In this document: positions 45,123 to 53,622 of the stretch, piece by piece
Layout: each line of letters starts with the position of its first letter
Position numbering within the stretch: position 1 is the stretch's first letter
Source: M3007 sp044230315
GTDB lineage: Bacteria; Bacteroidota; Bacteroidia; Chitinophagales; Saprospiraceae
NCBI GenBank assembly: GCA_044230315.1
Contig: JBGARJ010000002.1
Location: 1-64,000, forward strand
DNA: 64,000 nucleotides
Direction: 5' to 3'
Translations under genes and position numbers: made by a program
Notes under the pieces: model-generated
The model's input: only the letters and a program-made list of their open reading frames with translations
Databases searched by the model: none
What the model was told of the DNA's origin: nothing

Positions 45123-46685
45123 ATGAAATATTTTACGTTCTTTTTAGCGCTCTTTACGGTTGTCTGCATGCATGCGCAGCCCACAACAAGCGCACCTGTT
45201 CCGCCTACCCGAAATGCGTCGGATGTCGTTTCAATTTATGGTGAAGCCTATACCAACATTACCGGTGTCAATTACAACCCGAATTGGGGCCAGTCCGGCA
45301 CGGTAAATACCATGTTTAATCCCGGCGATGGGAATCTGGCTATGGCGTATACCAATTTCAACTATCAAGGAACTGACTTTGCGGGCAACGCACAAAATGC
45401 TTCCGCGATGGAGTATGTGCATATCGACATCTGGACGTCGAACGCAACGGTTGTGAAGTTCTCTCCTATTGACAACAGCGGCGTAGGGCCCGGGGAGGTT
45501 TTGGTGCAGGCCCCCATAATTTCAGGTCAATGGAGTAGCTTAGACCTGCCCAAAAGCGCATTTACCGGCATGTCCTGGAATGCTGTTTTCCAATTGAAAT
45601 TTGACGCGCAAGCCGGCGCCACGCCCTGCGACATTTACCTGGACAATATTTACTTCTGGAAAAGTTCGGTCAACCCCGCTATGGATGCCACCCTAAGCGA
45701 TCTGCAGGTAGATGGCGCTACCCTCCCGGGATTTACCCCGAGCGCGAATACGTATTCGTACGGCGTTCCGGGGGGCGGGGCGGTCCCGCAAATCACCCTG
45801 GCCACGCCCAATAACCCTATGGCTACTGCCACTGTCACACAAGCTGCCGGCATTCCGGGCAACGCAACCGTGCACGTAACCGCCGCAGACGGCATGACCC
45901 AAAACACCTATACCATTTCGTACTTCTTCAACTCGCCGTCAACGCCAGCGCCCACCCCGACCGCTACCAATGTGATTTCAATGTTTAGCGATGCCTACAC
46001 CAACGTACCGGTCGACACCTGGAACACGGTCTGGAGCCAGGCAACCTATGCCGAAGACACAATTGCCGGAAATCCTACGAAAAAATATACCAATCTGGGG
46101 TTTAATGGTATAGAAACGGTAATCAATGGCTCTGTAAATGCCGGGGGAATGCTGTATTTGCATGTGGACGTCTGGACACCCAATATGACTGCGCTCAAAG
46201 TGAAACTGGTCAGTTTCCTGGGCGATGGTTTTCAAGGGCCTAACGGGGATTCGGAGGCCGAATTAACGTTTCCGCTCACCAACGGCGGAGCATGGAATCA
46301 ACTCCACATTCCCCTGTCCGATTTCAGCAATGCGGGCTTGTCCAGTCTGGATGATCTGTCGCAATACATACTCTCCAGCGTGCCTTTCGGCTCGGGTATT
46401 TTGTTTTTAGACAATATGTACTTCACCACCGAAGTAGTAGATGTGGACAATCTTGAAAATCCAAGGCCTGAGGCGATCATTTATCCGAATCCGGCAGGCG
46501 CAGAAGCCCGCATTTTTATAAATTCGGACGTCAAAACGGTGGACGTTTTCAACCTGAACGGACAACGGATTATGACTGTCAACCAGCCGACCCTTAATCT
46601 GTCGGGTCTTGAAAGTGGGGTTTATTTCGTGAAAATCATGGATGCAAAAGGCCTGATTTACACCAATAAACTCATCGTTAAATGA
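45123..46685 (+). CDS. T9SS-secreted glycan-binding protein with two locus-specific modules
   Basis: This 520-residue secreted protein has a signal peptide MKYFTFFLALFTVVCMHAQ. Module 1 (about residues 24-180) opens VVSIYGEAYTNITGVNYNPN and ends DIYLDNIYFW. A cadherin-like beta-sandwich follows (about 182-272, NTYSYGVPGGGAVPQI). Module 2 (about 275-440) opens VISMFSDAYTNVPVDTWN. The T9SS type A sorting domain is at about 450-520 (AIIYPNPAGAEARIFIN ... GVYFVKIMDAKG). Both modules are the same kind as the three in the lipoprotein at 32856-35228. No catalytic residues are apparent. It is likely a secreted or surface-attached beta-glucan-binding protein, the last structural gene of the locus, 18 bases after GH17. 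Confidence 0.82.
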   Translation: MKYFTFFLALFTVVCMHAQPTTSAPVPPTRNASDVVSIYGEAYTNITGVNYNPNWGQSGTVNTMFNPGDGNLAMAYTNFNYQGTDFAGNAQNASAMEYVHIDIWTSNATVVKFSPIDNSGVGPGEVLVQAPIISGQWSSLDLPKSAFTGMSWNAVFQLKFDAQAGATPCDIYLDNIYFWKSSVNPAMDATLSDLQVDGATLPGFTPSANTYSYGVPGGGAVPQITLATPNNPMATATVTQAAGIPGNATVHVTAADGMTQNTYTISYFFNSPSTPAPTPTATNVISMFSDAYTNVPVDTWNTVWSQATYAEDTIAGNPTKKYTNLGFNGIETVINGSVNAGGMLYLHVDVWTPNMTALKVKLVSFLGDGFQGPNGDSEAELTFPLTNGGAWNQLHIPLSDFSNAGLSSLDDLSQYILSSVPFGSGILFLDNMYFTTEVVDVDNLENPRPEAIIYPNPAGAEARIFINSDVKTVDVFNLNGQRIMTVNQPTLNLSGLESGVYFVKIMDAKGLIYTNKLIVK

Positions 46686-46898
46686 CCGCCGGCCGATGTG
46701 AGCGTGTGCCTGAAAAATACTGCCGGGGTTGAACAGAACCGGTTAGGGGGCCTGAGCAAGCTGCTTTTTCGGGAAATATCGGGGTATATTGTCCGAAAAA
46801 TGGCGAAGAACAGACTCCCAAAGCGGTTTTTCCAGACTAGTAAGTGTTTTTCAGTCGCACCATAGTTGTATAAAAGGTTTACTGCTAACTAAAAAAAT

Positions 46899-49112
46899 AT
46901 GGCGTTGAGGTATTTTCTTAACGTTGTTGCCTGGACACTCCTCGCTGGTCTTCCGACGCTTAGTGCGCAGAAAATCTCTGAGAAAGGCGTGCCCTGGATT
47001 GATAATTACACCACTGAACAATACAACGAACACGGAAAAGTCTGGGATATAGCCTCTGCCGGCAACGGAATCGTATACCTGGCGGGAGATGACGGCTTGC
47101 TGGAATACGACGGCCAGACCTGGAACCACTTTAAGGGAAGCAACGGGTGCACGCGCTCCTTGGCGGTCGTAAACGATTCGCTTATCTATTCCGGTTCGGA
47201 TTTGGATTTTGGCGTTTGGAATAAGAATGAATACGAACAATGGGTCTATACCTCGCTGTATCCTTTCGGTAAAGACCCCAATGAGGAGAATGAAGAATTC
47301 TGGGATGTATACCGCATGAAAGACTATGTGGTATTTATCTCATTTACAAACATCTATGTGTACCGAAACAAGCAACTCACCAAAATCCCTGCGCCTACCC
47401 GTTTTGCAGGTAGTTTTCAATGCAAGGATAAAATATACCTAGCGGATGAAAAAAAAGGCCTGTATGGATTCAATGGCATGGCCCTGAAGCAGCTGTTTCA
47501 TTATCCCGGTGAAATGCCGTTGAAGATTTCCGGCGTATTCGAAACGCCAGACGGAGTGATTATTGCCTCCAAAGATGAGGGCCTGTTTTTGTTTAATTCA
47601 AAAAAGTTATCACCGCTGCAAAACGCCGTTTCCGGCTACCTCAAAAAAGACCAGGTATTCTGCGCTGCACAAATCAACGATACCTATTATGCATATGGCA
47701 CTATCCTGAACGGACTGTATATAACCGATTGGAACGGCCGTATCGTTCAGCATATTAACAAGAAAAAAGGATTGCTGAACAATACCATCCTGTGCATGCA
47801 TTATGCATCCAACGGCCTGCTATGGCTCGGTCTGGATTATGGAATCGCCGCCATCCACCTGCATAGCGGTATGACCTATTTTATTGACTACCAGGGCGAC
47901 TATGGAAGTGCGAAATCGGCCTTGCTCGCCCGGGATCAATTTTACCTGGGAACAAATCAAGGATTGTATCATGCGCAATGGCAGGACCTGAACAATAAGG
48001 TAAACGCGCAACCTTTTTCACTGCTCAAAGGCTCGGAAGGACAAGTGTGGGCTTTGGGCGAGATCAATGGCAATGTTTTATGCGGGCATGACAAAGGTTT
48101 GTTTGCCGTTTCGGGCAATGCATTGCGCCGCATTTACAACGAACCCGGCGTTTGGACCTTTATTCCCTACAAAGACGAGTACTTGCTTACCGGAAACTAC
48201 AATGGAGTTTCCGTTTTCAAAATGGAAAGCGGCCGGTATACCTTTGTGAAAAAACTGGAACTTATTTTAGGCTCCTGCAACCAACTGATCAACGAAAAAG
48301 ACAATATCCTGTGGGTTAATATCCCAAATTTCGGATTGATACGCTTTGAACTCGACAACAACTTTTATCCGAAAAACAGGGTCATTTTTCCGATATCGGC
48401 TTTTAATGGTCACGGACTTTACCTGCTGAAAAACGAAAAAGGCATAACCCTTTTGACCAACGAATTCCGGTATTGGTACGATCCGGATAAAAAGCAGTTC
48501 ATTCAACAAGGCGAAAACAGCGCCCCCCCAGATGTGGCCGGACTGCCGGATGGCATATACCTGCCGACCCCGCTTGATTCAAATTTCCAGTTCTATCCGA
48601 TTAATAATGGCTTTGCTTTTATAAATACTTCGGCGGCCGGCGCCCCAAAAAGTAATGGTTCTGTATTGCTCGTCCGCAAAATAGAAGCGTTTAGCAACCA
48701 CACCCGTCGGTTGCTCGCCCGGAATACCTCCATTCCCTATTCACTTAACAACCTGAATATCCAATACATCGTTCCGCACCAAAGCGATGTGCAATACCAA
48801 TACCAGCTTGACGGTTTTTCAAAACAATGGAGCGATTGGACGGCCCTTCGTTCTGTTAATTTCTTGAACCTGAAAGAAGGCGATTATACGTTAAAAATCA
48901 GGGCCCGGGTGAAAGAGGAACTCATTGGAACTACCGAAGTGCCGTTTCGTATTGACCCGCCCTGGTATCGCAGCGCCTTTGCCTATGCGGCCTACGCTGT
49001 TGTGGCGATGTTGTTATATTTCCTCGTCCGGGCGCGGCAAAATTTCCGCTTGCGCGAACAAAAGAAAACCTTGCTGGAACAAGAACAGCATGCCCCAACA
49101 ACTGGAGCATGA
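46899..49112 (+). CDS. Y_Y_Y propeller sensor-regulator, N-terminal part (frameshifted gene)
   Basis: These 737 codons encode a signal peptide or membrane leader (MALRYFLNVVAWTLLAGLPTLSAQ) and a two-component-regulator propeller made of WD-like repeats (VWDIASAGNGIVYLAGDDGL, LLNNTILCMHYASNGLLWLG). Then come a Y_Y_Y domain (about residues 630-695, with YQLDGFSKQWSDW) and one transmembrane helix (AFAYAAYAVVAMLLYFLV, about 700-718). After about 15 cytoplasmic residues the frame stops at 49112. The coiled-coil and LuxR-type DNA-binding part normally fused here continues in another frame (49090-49560). Removing one C from the CCCC run at 49093-49096 would join them as ...LLEQEQHAQQLEHELNF.... The product is the likely periplasmic sensor of glucan fragments controlling the locus upstream. 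Confidence 0.8.
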   Translation: MALRYFLNVVAWTLLAGLPTLSAQKISEKGVPWIDNYTTEQYNEHGKVWDIASAGNGIVYLAGDDGLLEYDGQTWNHFKGSNGCTRSLAVVNDSLIYSGSDLDFGVWNKNEYEQWVYTSLYPFGKDPNEENEEFWDVYRMKDYVVFISFTNIYVYRNKQLTKIPAPTRFAGSFQCKDKIYLADEKKGLYGFNGMALKQLFHYPGEMPLKISGVFETPDGVIIASKDEGLFLFNSKKLSPLQNAVSGYLKKDQVFCAAQINDTYYAYGTILNGLYITDWNGRIVQHINKKKGLLNNTILCMHYASNGLLWLGLDYGIAAIHLHSGMTYFIDYQGDYGSAKSALLARDQFYLGTNQGLYHAQWQDLNNKVNAQPFSLLKGSEGQVWALGEINGNVLCGHDKGLFAVSGNALRRIYNEPGVWTFIPYKDEYLLTGNYNGVSVFKMESGRYTFVKKLELILGSCNQLINEKDNILWVNIPNFGLIRFELDNNFYPKNRVIFPISAFNGHGLYLLKNEKGITLLTNEFRYWYDPDKKQFIQQGENSAPPDVAGLPDGIYLPTPLDSNFQFYPINNGFAFINTSAAGAPKSNGSVLLVRKIEAFSNHTRRLLARNTSIPYSLNNLNIQYIVPHQSDVQYQYQLDGFSKQWSDWTALRSVNFLNLKEGDYTLKIRARVKEELIGTTEVPFRIDPPWYRSAFAYAAYAVVAMLLYFLVRARQNFRLREQKKTLLEQEQHAPTTGA

Positions 49113-49560
49113 ACTAAACTTCTTGAAACAGCAATTAAAGCATAAAAGTGTCGAATTGGCAAAGCAAGCCCGCGAAAACGAGAATAAAAATCGGCTATTG
49201 AGCCATCTAAAAGAAAAAATAGACCAGGTACGACAGGATCCGGCCAGTAGCAAATTGAACTGGGCTGAAATGAAACGCCTGCTTGAATTATACCTGGAAA
49301 CAGACGATAAAACCTTCGAAATTCAAATAGACGATTTGAATCAGGCTTTTTTCCAGAAACTTCGGGAACTGTTTCCCGACCTGTCCTTATACGACCTGCG
49401 TTTATGCGCTTACCTGAAAATCGGTTTGAATTCCAAAGAAATTTCTGAAATTCTAAAGATACTGCCGTCCAGCATAAACGTCAGCCGTTCGCGTTTGCGA
49501 AAAAAAATGAATCTGCCGCCTGATCAGGATTTGTATGGGTACCTCAATCAGCTGGGATAA
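49090..49560 (+). CDS. LuxR-type output domain of the same regulator, in a shifted frame
   Basis: These 156 codons from ATG 49090 overlap the end of the sensor ORF by 23 bases. They encode a coiled coil (LEHELNFLKQQLKHKSVELA) and a C-terminal LuxR/GerE-like helix-turn-helix (LFPDLSLYDLRLCAYLKIGL, then NSKEISEILKILPSSINVSR and RLRKKMNL). In intact homologues this follows the membrane helix directly. It may be made separately from ATG 49090 by translational coupling, or the pair may be one gene broken by a one-base insertion or sequencing error. The stop is at 49558-49560. Confidence 0.7.
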   Translation: MPQQLEHELNFLKQQLKHKSVELAKQARENENKNRLLSHLKEKIDQVRQDPASSKLNWAEMKRLLELYLETDDKTFEIQIDDLNQAFFQKLRELFPDLSLYDLRLCAYLKIGLNSKEISEILKILPSSINVSRSRLRKKMNLPPDQDLYGYLNQLG

Positions 49561-49737
49561 GGCCCGAAAGTGAAAGACCTCCCAGCTTTGTTAGCCTTTG
49601 TTAAATCCAACGGATAGGGAAACGCCAATTCTTCACGTCGAAAGAGGTTAAAATTTCTATTCGCCTGCATGCGTCAATATTTCCGTTTGGGCATCTGGCC
49701 AGGATTGGTGCCGCCACAGACCTCATTGTAGTTGGCA

Positions 49738-49779
49738 CAAAAAAAAGAAAGAGGCCTGACGAGTGAACGTCAGACCTCT
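49738..49779 (-). terminator. Rho-independent terminator of tRNA-Lys
   Basis: On the minus strand, AGAGGTCTGAC (49769-49779) pairs with GTCAGGCCTCT (49750-49760), with one G-T pair and an 8-base loop. A run of T with a single C follows. It lies 12 bases beyond the tRNA 3' end. Confidence 0.85.
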
Positions 49780-49790
49780 GATAATTTCCG

Positions 49791-49863
49791 TGATCCCGAT
49801 GGGACTCGAACCCATGACTCCTTGATTAAAAGTCAAGTGCTCTACCGACTGAGCTACGGGATC
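49791..49863 (-). tRNA. tRNA-Lys, anticodon TTT
   Basis: A 73-base cloverleaf on the minus strand. The acceptor arm GATCCCG (49857-49863) pairs with CGGGATC (49792-49798), with discriminator A at 49791. The D-arm is AGCTCAGTCGGTAGAGC. The anticodon stem CTTGA/TCAAG encloses loop CTTTTAA (anticodon TTT). The T-arm contains GGTTCGAGTCC. CCA is not encoded. Confidence 0.95.
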
Positions 49864-50120
49864 GGACCTGTCCGCTTTTTTGCGGAAACAAAGATGTTGT
49901 TGCCGCCAAAAAAGCGGGTGCAAAGATACGTGGAGCCCTGCTGATTATCCAACAGAATCGGCAATTTTTTCCAACTAAAATTTGGATAACAGCCCCCAAA
50001 ACACAGCCCGGATTAAAATTGTTTCGCCCGCCACCGGAAACTTTGCCGGCTCGTTGGGTGTTTAAGGTCCGAATCCACGGGATTTGAAATAAATTTTTCC
50101 GGCCCGGCGGCGTTTTCCCC

Positions 50121-50128
50121 TACCTTTG
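50121..50128 (+). promoter_or_regulatory. Probable -7 box of the rbfA-nadD transcript
   Basis: TACCTTTG fits the Bacteroidota TAnnTTTG box exactly and lies 51 bases before the rbfA start. The -33 element is weak (a T-rich stretch around 50094-50099). Nothing else was seen in the 316-base gap 49864-50179. Confidence 0.55.
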
Positions 50129-50179
50129 TGCCCGAAACCACCCAAATCCCGCTTCTCTCCACCGCTTCAACCGAACGAT

Positions 50180-50551
50180 ATGGAAAGCATTCGCCAAAAA
50201 CAGGTAGGCGAACTCCTGCGACGCTATTTCAGTATGATCCTGACCGAAGAAGGCAGTTTGATCTATGGTCGCGACAAACTGGTCACGGTCACCGGTATTA
50301 AAATGTCGCCTGACCTCCTTATCGCCAAAGTGTACATCAGTGTGTACGGCACTGAAAATAAACAGGAAGTCATCCTCGAACTCGAAGACAATTACCCGCG
50401 CCTCCGGCAGGCCCTGGCCAACAAAGTAGCCAAACAAATGCGGCGGGTGCCGAGCCTCGAATTTTTCCTCGACGACACCATCGACGAAATGTACCGCGTG
50501 GAGGCCCTCCTGAACCGGGTGAACGAGGAAGATAAAAACATGAAAAAATAG
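50180..50551 (+). CDS. rbfA: Ribosome-binding factor A
   Basis: This 123-residue cytosolic KH-fold protein assists late 30S subunit maturation by acting on the 5' end of 16S rRNA. It has the RbfA pattern IRQKQVGELLRRYFSMIL at the N-terminus, a central VTVTGIKMSPDLLIAKVYIS strand-helix pair, and the closing RVPSLEFFLDDTIDEMYRVE (the P-x-L-x-F-x-x-D-x-(S/T)-x-x-x family ending). The frame is open from 50126, but ATG 50180 aligns with normal RbfA N-termini. nadD follows after 38 bases. Confidence 0.93.
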   Translation: MESIRQKQVGELLRRYFSMILTEEGSLIYGRDKLVTVTGIKMSPDLLIAKVYISVYGTENKQEVILELEDNYPRLRQALANKVAKQMRRVPSLEFFLDDTIDEMYRVEALLNRVNEEDKNMKK

Positions 50552-50589
50552 ATCCCTTGTCCGGTAAACCCCACCGGACGTTCCCTGGT

Positions 50590-51165
50590 ATGAAAATTGG
50601 CTTGTTCTTCGGCTCCTTCAATCCGGTACACGTCGGCCACCTGATCATCGCCAATTATATGGCCACCCAAACGGATCTGGACAAAGTGTGGCTCGTCGTC
50701 AGCCCCCACAACCCACTGAAACCCAAAAAAACGCTGGCCCGCGACCACGACCGCCTGCACCTCGTGCGCCTGGGCATCGGCGACAACCCCAAACTCGAAG
50801 CCTCCAACGTGGAGTTCCATCTGCCCAAACCCTCCTACACCGTTGACACCCTGGCCTACCTCCAGGAAAAACACCCCGAGCGGCAGTTTGCCCTCATCAT
50901 GGGCAGCGACAACCTGGCTACCCTGCACCTGTGGAAAAACTTCGAACTGCTGCTGGCCAACTACGATATCTATGTGTACCAACGCCCCGGCGCCAATCCG
51001 GGCGAGTATGCCCAACACCCGCGCGTTCGGATCTGCGCGGCCCCGCTGCTCGATATTTCGGCCACCTACATCCGGGATTGCCTGCAAACGGGCAGGTCGG
51101 TGCGGTACCTGGTGCCCGACGCCGTTTTCGAATACCTGGAAGGCAGCAGCCTTTACCGGAAATAG
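50590..51165 (+). CDS. nadD: Nicotinate-nucleotide adenylyltransferase
   Basis: This 191-residue cytosolic enzyme converts nicotinate mononucleotide and ATP to deamido-NAD in NAD biosynthesis. The nucleotidyltransferase motif GLFFGSFNPVHVGH is at residues 4-17 (catalytic (H/T)xGH-type loop), with VVSPHNPLKP following. The C-terminal ISATYIRDCLQTG gives the S-x-x-x-(I/V)-R signature that binds ATP phosphates. ATG 50590 was preferred to earlier in-frame codons because it begins immediately before the first beta strand. The gene follows rbfA closely, and nadB of the same pathway lies 2.4 kb away on the other strand. Confidence 0.95.
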   Translation: MKIGLFFGSFNPVHVGHLIIANYMATQTDLDKVWLVVSPHNPLKPKKTLARDHDRLHLVRLGIGDNPKLEASNVEFHLPKPSYTVDTLAYLQEKHPERQFALIMGSDNLATLHLWKNFELLLANYDIYVYQRPGANPGEYAQHPRVRICAAPLLDISATYIRDCLQTGRSVRYLVPDAVFEYLEGSSLYRK

Positions 51166-51264
51166 TAGCGGATTGGCCCAAATGGACTATTTTTCGGGGC
51201 AACCATTTTAACGGCCCAAACGCCTATACCCCCTGTTACGACCTGCATTTCAAGCCTTACACGT

Positions 51265-53613
51265 ATGCACATTCAGAACAGCCCCCGCGCTTGCTTGCTT
51301 TTCCTCCTGCTCCTGGCCGGAACCATAAAAATGGCCGCGCAAACGGTCAATTTTCCCTCCATTGCCATAGGCGAATGGCGCCAGCACCTGCCCTGGCAGC
51401 GGGCCGTGTCGGTGACCCAAAGCGATACCAAAATTTACTACGCCACCGAATGGGCCGTGGTGGAAATCGACAAGGTGGAACGCTCGCCGCGGTTTCTGAC
51501 CAAAGTGGAAGGATTGAGCGACGTGGGAATGGACTTCGTGCGGTTCAACCGGACCGCCAATGTACTGTTGCTGGCTTACTCCAACAGCAACCTGGACCTT
51601 TGGGACCCCACCGACGGTTCGGTGGTCAACCTGCCGTTTATCCAGAAAAACGTCAATATCAGCGGCGATAAAAAAATATACGATGTCGCCTTTGAAGGAG
51701 AATATGCCTACCTGGCCTGTGGCTTCGGCATCCTGAAACTCAATTTGAAAACAGCGGAAGTGGTGTATACCGTCTTTACCGGGTTGCCGATCTACACGAT
51801 CACCATTTTTGACAACAACCTGTACGCCGGCACCGAAGAGGGTGTTTACCGCCTGCCGACCGATGATGTGAATCCGGGCGATTTCAGCCGCTGGCGCTTT
51901 CTGGGCGCGGCGGAGGGGCTGCCGCAGGGGCATGCCGTAAACGCACTTGCCGTGAGCGGCGGCAAGTTGTATATGGGTATCGAAAAAGCGTTTTGCCGCT
52001 ATGCCGGCAATAAACTGGATACAATCCGGCTCGATCCGGATAAAAACGTCACGTTCCTCACTACAGAAGGCAGCGGCCTGGTGATCGGGTGGCGCATTGG
52101 CTACAACGCCCAGGTGCAATACCTCGAAACCGGCGCCGCACAACCCTATGATATTCACTGGGCCTGCGAGTCGTTCGGCGCGCTGTATACGGTGGAGGAA
52201 GGTTCCAAAAAATTCTGGTTCGCCGACGGCGGCGACGATTTCCGGTTTTTCGATGCGAATCAAAACAAGTGCGACCGTTTCCACTACAATTCACCCTACA
52301 CCCAGGCTTCGTCGGAAATTGCCATTGCCCAGGGCAAAGTGTTTGTCTCTACGCCGGGGTACGACGTGACGCTGAGCGCCCTGTACAATCCCACCGGCTT
52401 GTTTATCTACAATTCCGACGGCCAATGGAAACGGTTCAACGGCACCACCAACCCCGCGCTCAAAGACGATAATTGTCATGTAGACCTCTGGCGGGTGGCT
52501 CCACATCCGTACGAGGATAAATTTTATGCGGCGAGTTTTGTTGGCGGTTTGGTCGAAGCCACCAACGACGGCGCCCAGACGAAATGTTACACCCAAAACA
52601 ACTCCATTCTTCAAAATGCCGGCGCTTCCGGCGCCAACCGCACCGCAATCGGCGGCCTGGCATACGACGAACAAGGCAATGTTTGGATCTGTAATTACGA
52701 CGCCAGCGCTCCGATTGCAGTGTTAAAAACTGATGGTACCCTGCGCAATTTTTCGGCGGCGCCGGTGAACAACCTGTTGCAGGTAGTGGTGGATAAAAAT
52801 GGTTATAAATGGTTTGTGGTTGGATTTAATACCGGCGTATTGGTGTACGACAGCGGATCGGACATCGACAATCCCAGCGACGACCGGTACCGGCTCATCA
52901 GCACCACCAACAGCGTGCTGCCCTCCAACTCGGTCAATTGCATTGCCGTAGACCTGGATGGCGATGTATGGATCGGCACACAACAAGGAACCGTCAGTTT
53001 CGAGTGTGGCAGCAACGTATTCGACCCCAATTGCAAAGGCTCCCGCCGCATCGTCAATGTGGATGGGTTCAACGGCTATCTCCTGGAAAACGAAGATATC
53101 CGGAGCATTGCCATCGATGGCGCCAACCGGAAGTGGTTTGGCACCGGCACCGGCATTTTTGTGCAATCGCCAAGCGGTGAAGTGCAGGAAGCGCATTTTA
53201 CCAGCACCAACAGCCCATTGCTCGACAATGCCATCACCGACATTGCCATCGACCCCATTACCGGAGAGGTATGGATCGGTACGGCCAAAGGCATTATTTC
53301 TTACCGCGGCGAAGCCACAGAAGGCGGAAAGATCAACACGCCCAAGCCCTATGCGTACCCGAATCCGGTACGGCCCGACTACGACGGGCCCATTGCTATT
53401 TACGGCCTGGCCGTTGATGCCAATGTGAAGATCACCGATATTGCCGGCAACCTCGTGTATGAAGGGAAAGCCCTGGGCGGCCAAGCAGTTTGGAACGGCC
53501 GCGACTACCTCGGGCGTCGCGCGGCCAGTGGAGTGTACCTGGTGTTTGCCACCAGCTCGGCGCTGTTCGACAATCCCGATGCCGTCATTACCAAAGTGGT
53601 CATCCTAAACTGA
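51265..53613 (+). CDS. porZ: T9SS-associated beta-propeller protein PorZ
   Basis: This 782-residue secreted protein has a signal peptide (MHIQNSPRACLLFLLLLAGT ... AAQ). The mature start IAIGEWRQHLPWQRAVSVTQ is the conserved opening of PorZ, the T9SS component thought to pass anionic LPS to the PorU sortase complex. Two seven-bladed propellers follow, with repeated blades such as GNVWICNYDASAPIAVLK, GDVWIGTQQGTVSFE and GEVWIGTAKGIISYRG. A C-terminal sorting-type sandwich (YAYPNPVRPDYDGPIAIYG ... GRDYLGRRAASGVYLVFA) closes the chain. Length matches the family. Its presence fits the T9SS-dependent cargo at 19802-27838, 45123-46685 and 57898-62226. It converges with nadB; only nine bases separate the two. 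Confidence 0.85.
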   Translation: MHIQNSPRACLLFLLLLAGTIKMAAQTVNFPSIAIGEWRQHLPWQRAVSVTQSDTKIYYATEWAVVEIDKVERSPRFLTKVEGLSDVGMDFVRFNRTANVLLLAYSNSNLDLWDPTDGSVVNLPFIQKNVNISGDKKIYDVAFEGEYAYLACGFGILKLNLKTAEVVYTVFTGLPIYTITIFDNNLYAGTEEGVYRLPTDDVNPGDFSRWRFLGAAEGLPQGHAVNALAVSGGKLYMGIEKAFCRYAGNKLDTIRLDPDKNVTFLTTEGSGLVIGWRIGYNAQVQYLETGAAQPYDIHWACESFGALYTVEEGSKKFWFADGGDDFRFFDANQNKCDRFHYNSPYTQASSEIAIAQGKVFVSTPGYDVTLSALYNPTGLFIYNSDGQWKRFNGTTNPALKDDNCHVDLWRVAPHPYEDKFYAASFVGGLVEATNDGAQTKCYTQNNSILQNAGASGANRTAIGGLAYDEQGNVWICNYDASAPIAVLKTDGTLRNFSAAPVNNLLQVVVDKNGYKWFVVGFNTGVLVYDSGSDIDNPSDDRYRLISTTNSVLPSNSVNCIAVDLDGDVWIGTQQGTVSFECGSNVFDPNCKGSRRIVNVDGFNGYLLENEDIRSIAIDGANRKWFGTGTGIFVQSPSGEVQEAHFTSTNSPLLDNAITDIAIDPITGEVWIGTAKGIISYRGEATEGGKINTPKPYAYPNPVRPDYDGPIAIYGLAVDANVKITDIAGNLVYEGKALGGQAVWNGRDYLGRRAASGVYLVFATSSALFDNPDAVITKVVILN

Positions 53614-53622
53614 GGTATTGCC

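Noticed and set aside
49791..49863. tRNA-Lys as an integration site for a mobile island
   Set aside because: No repeated tRNA 3' end and no integrase gene was found on either side.
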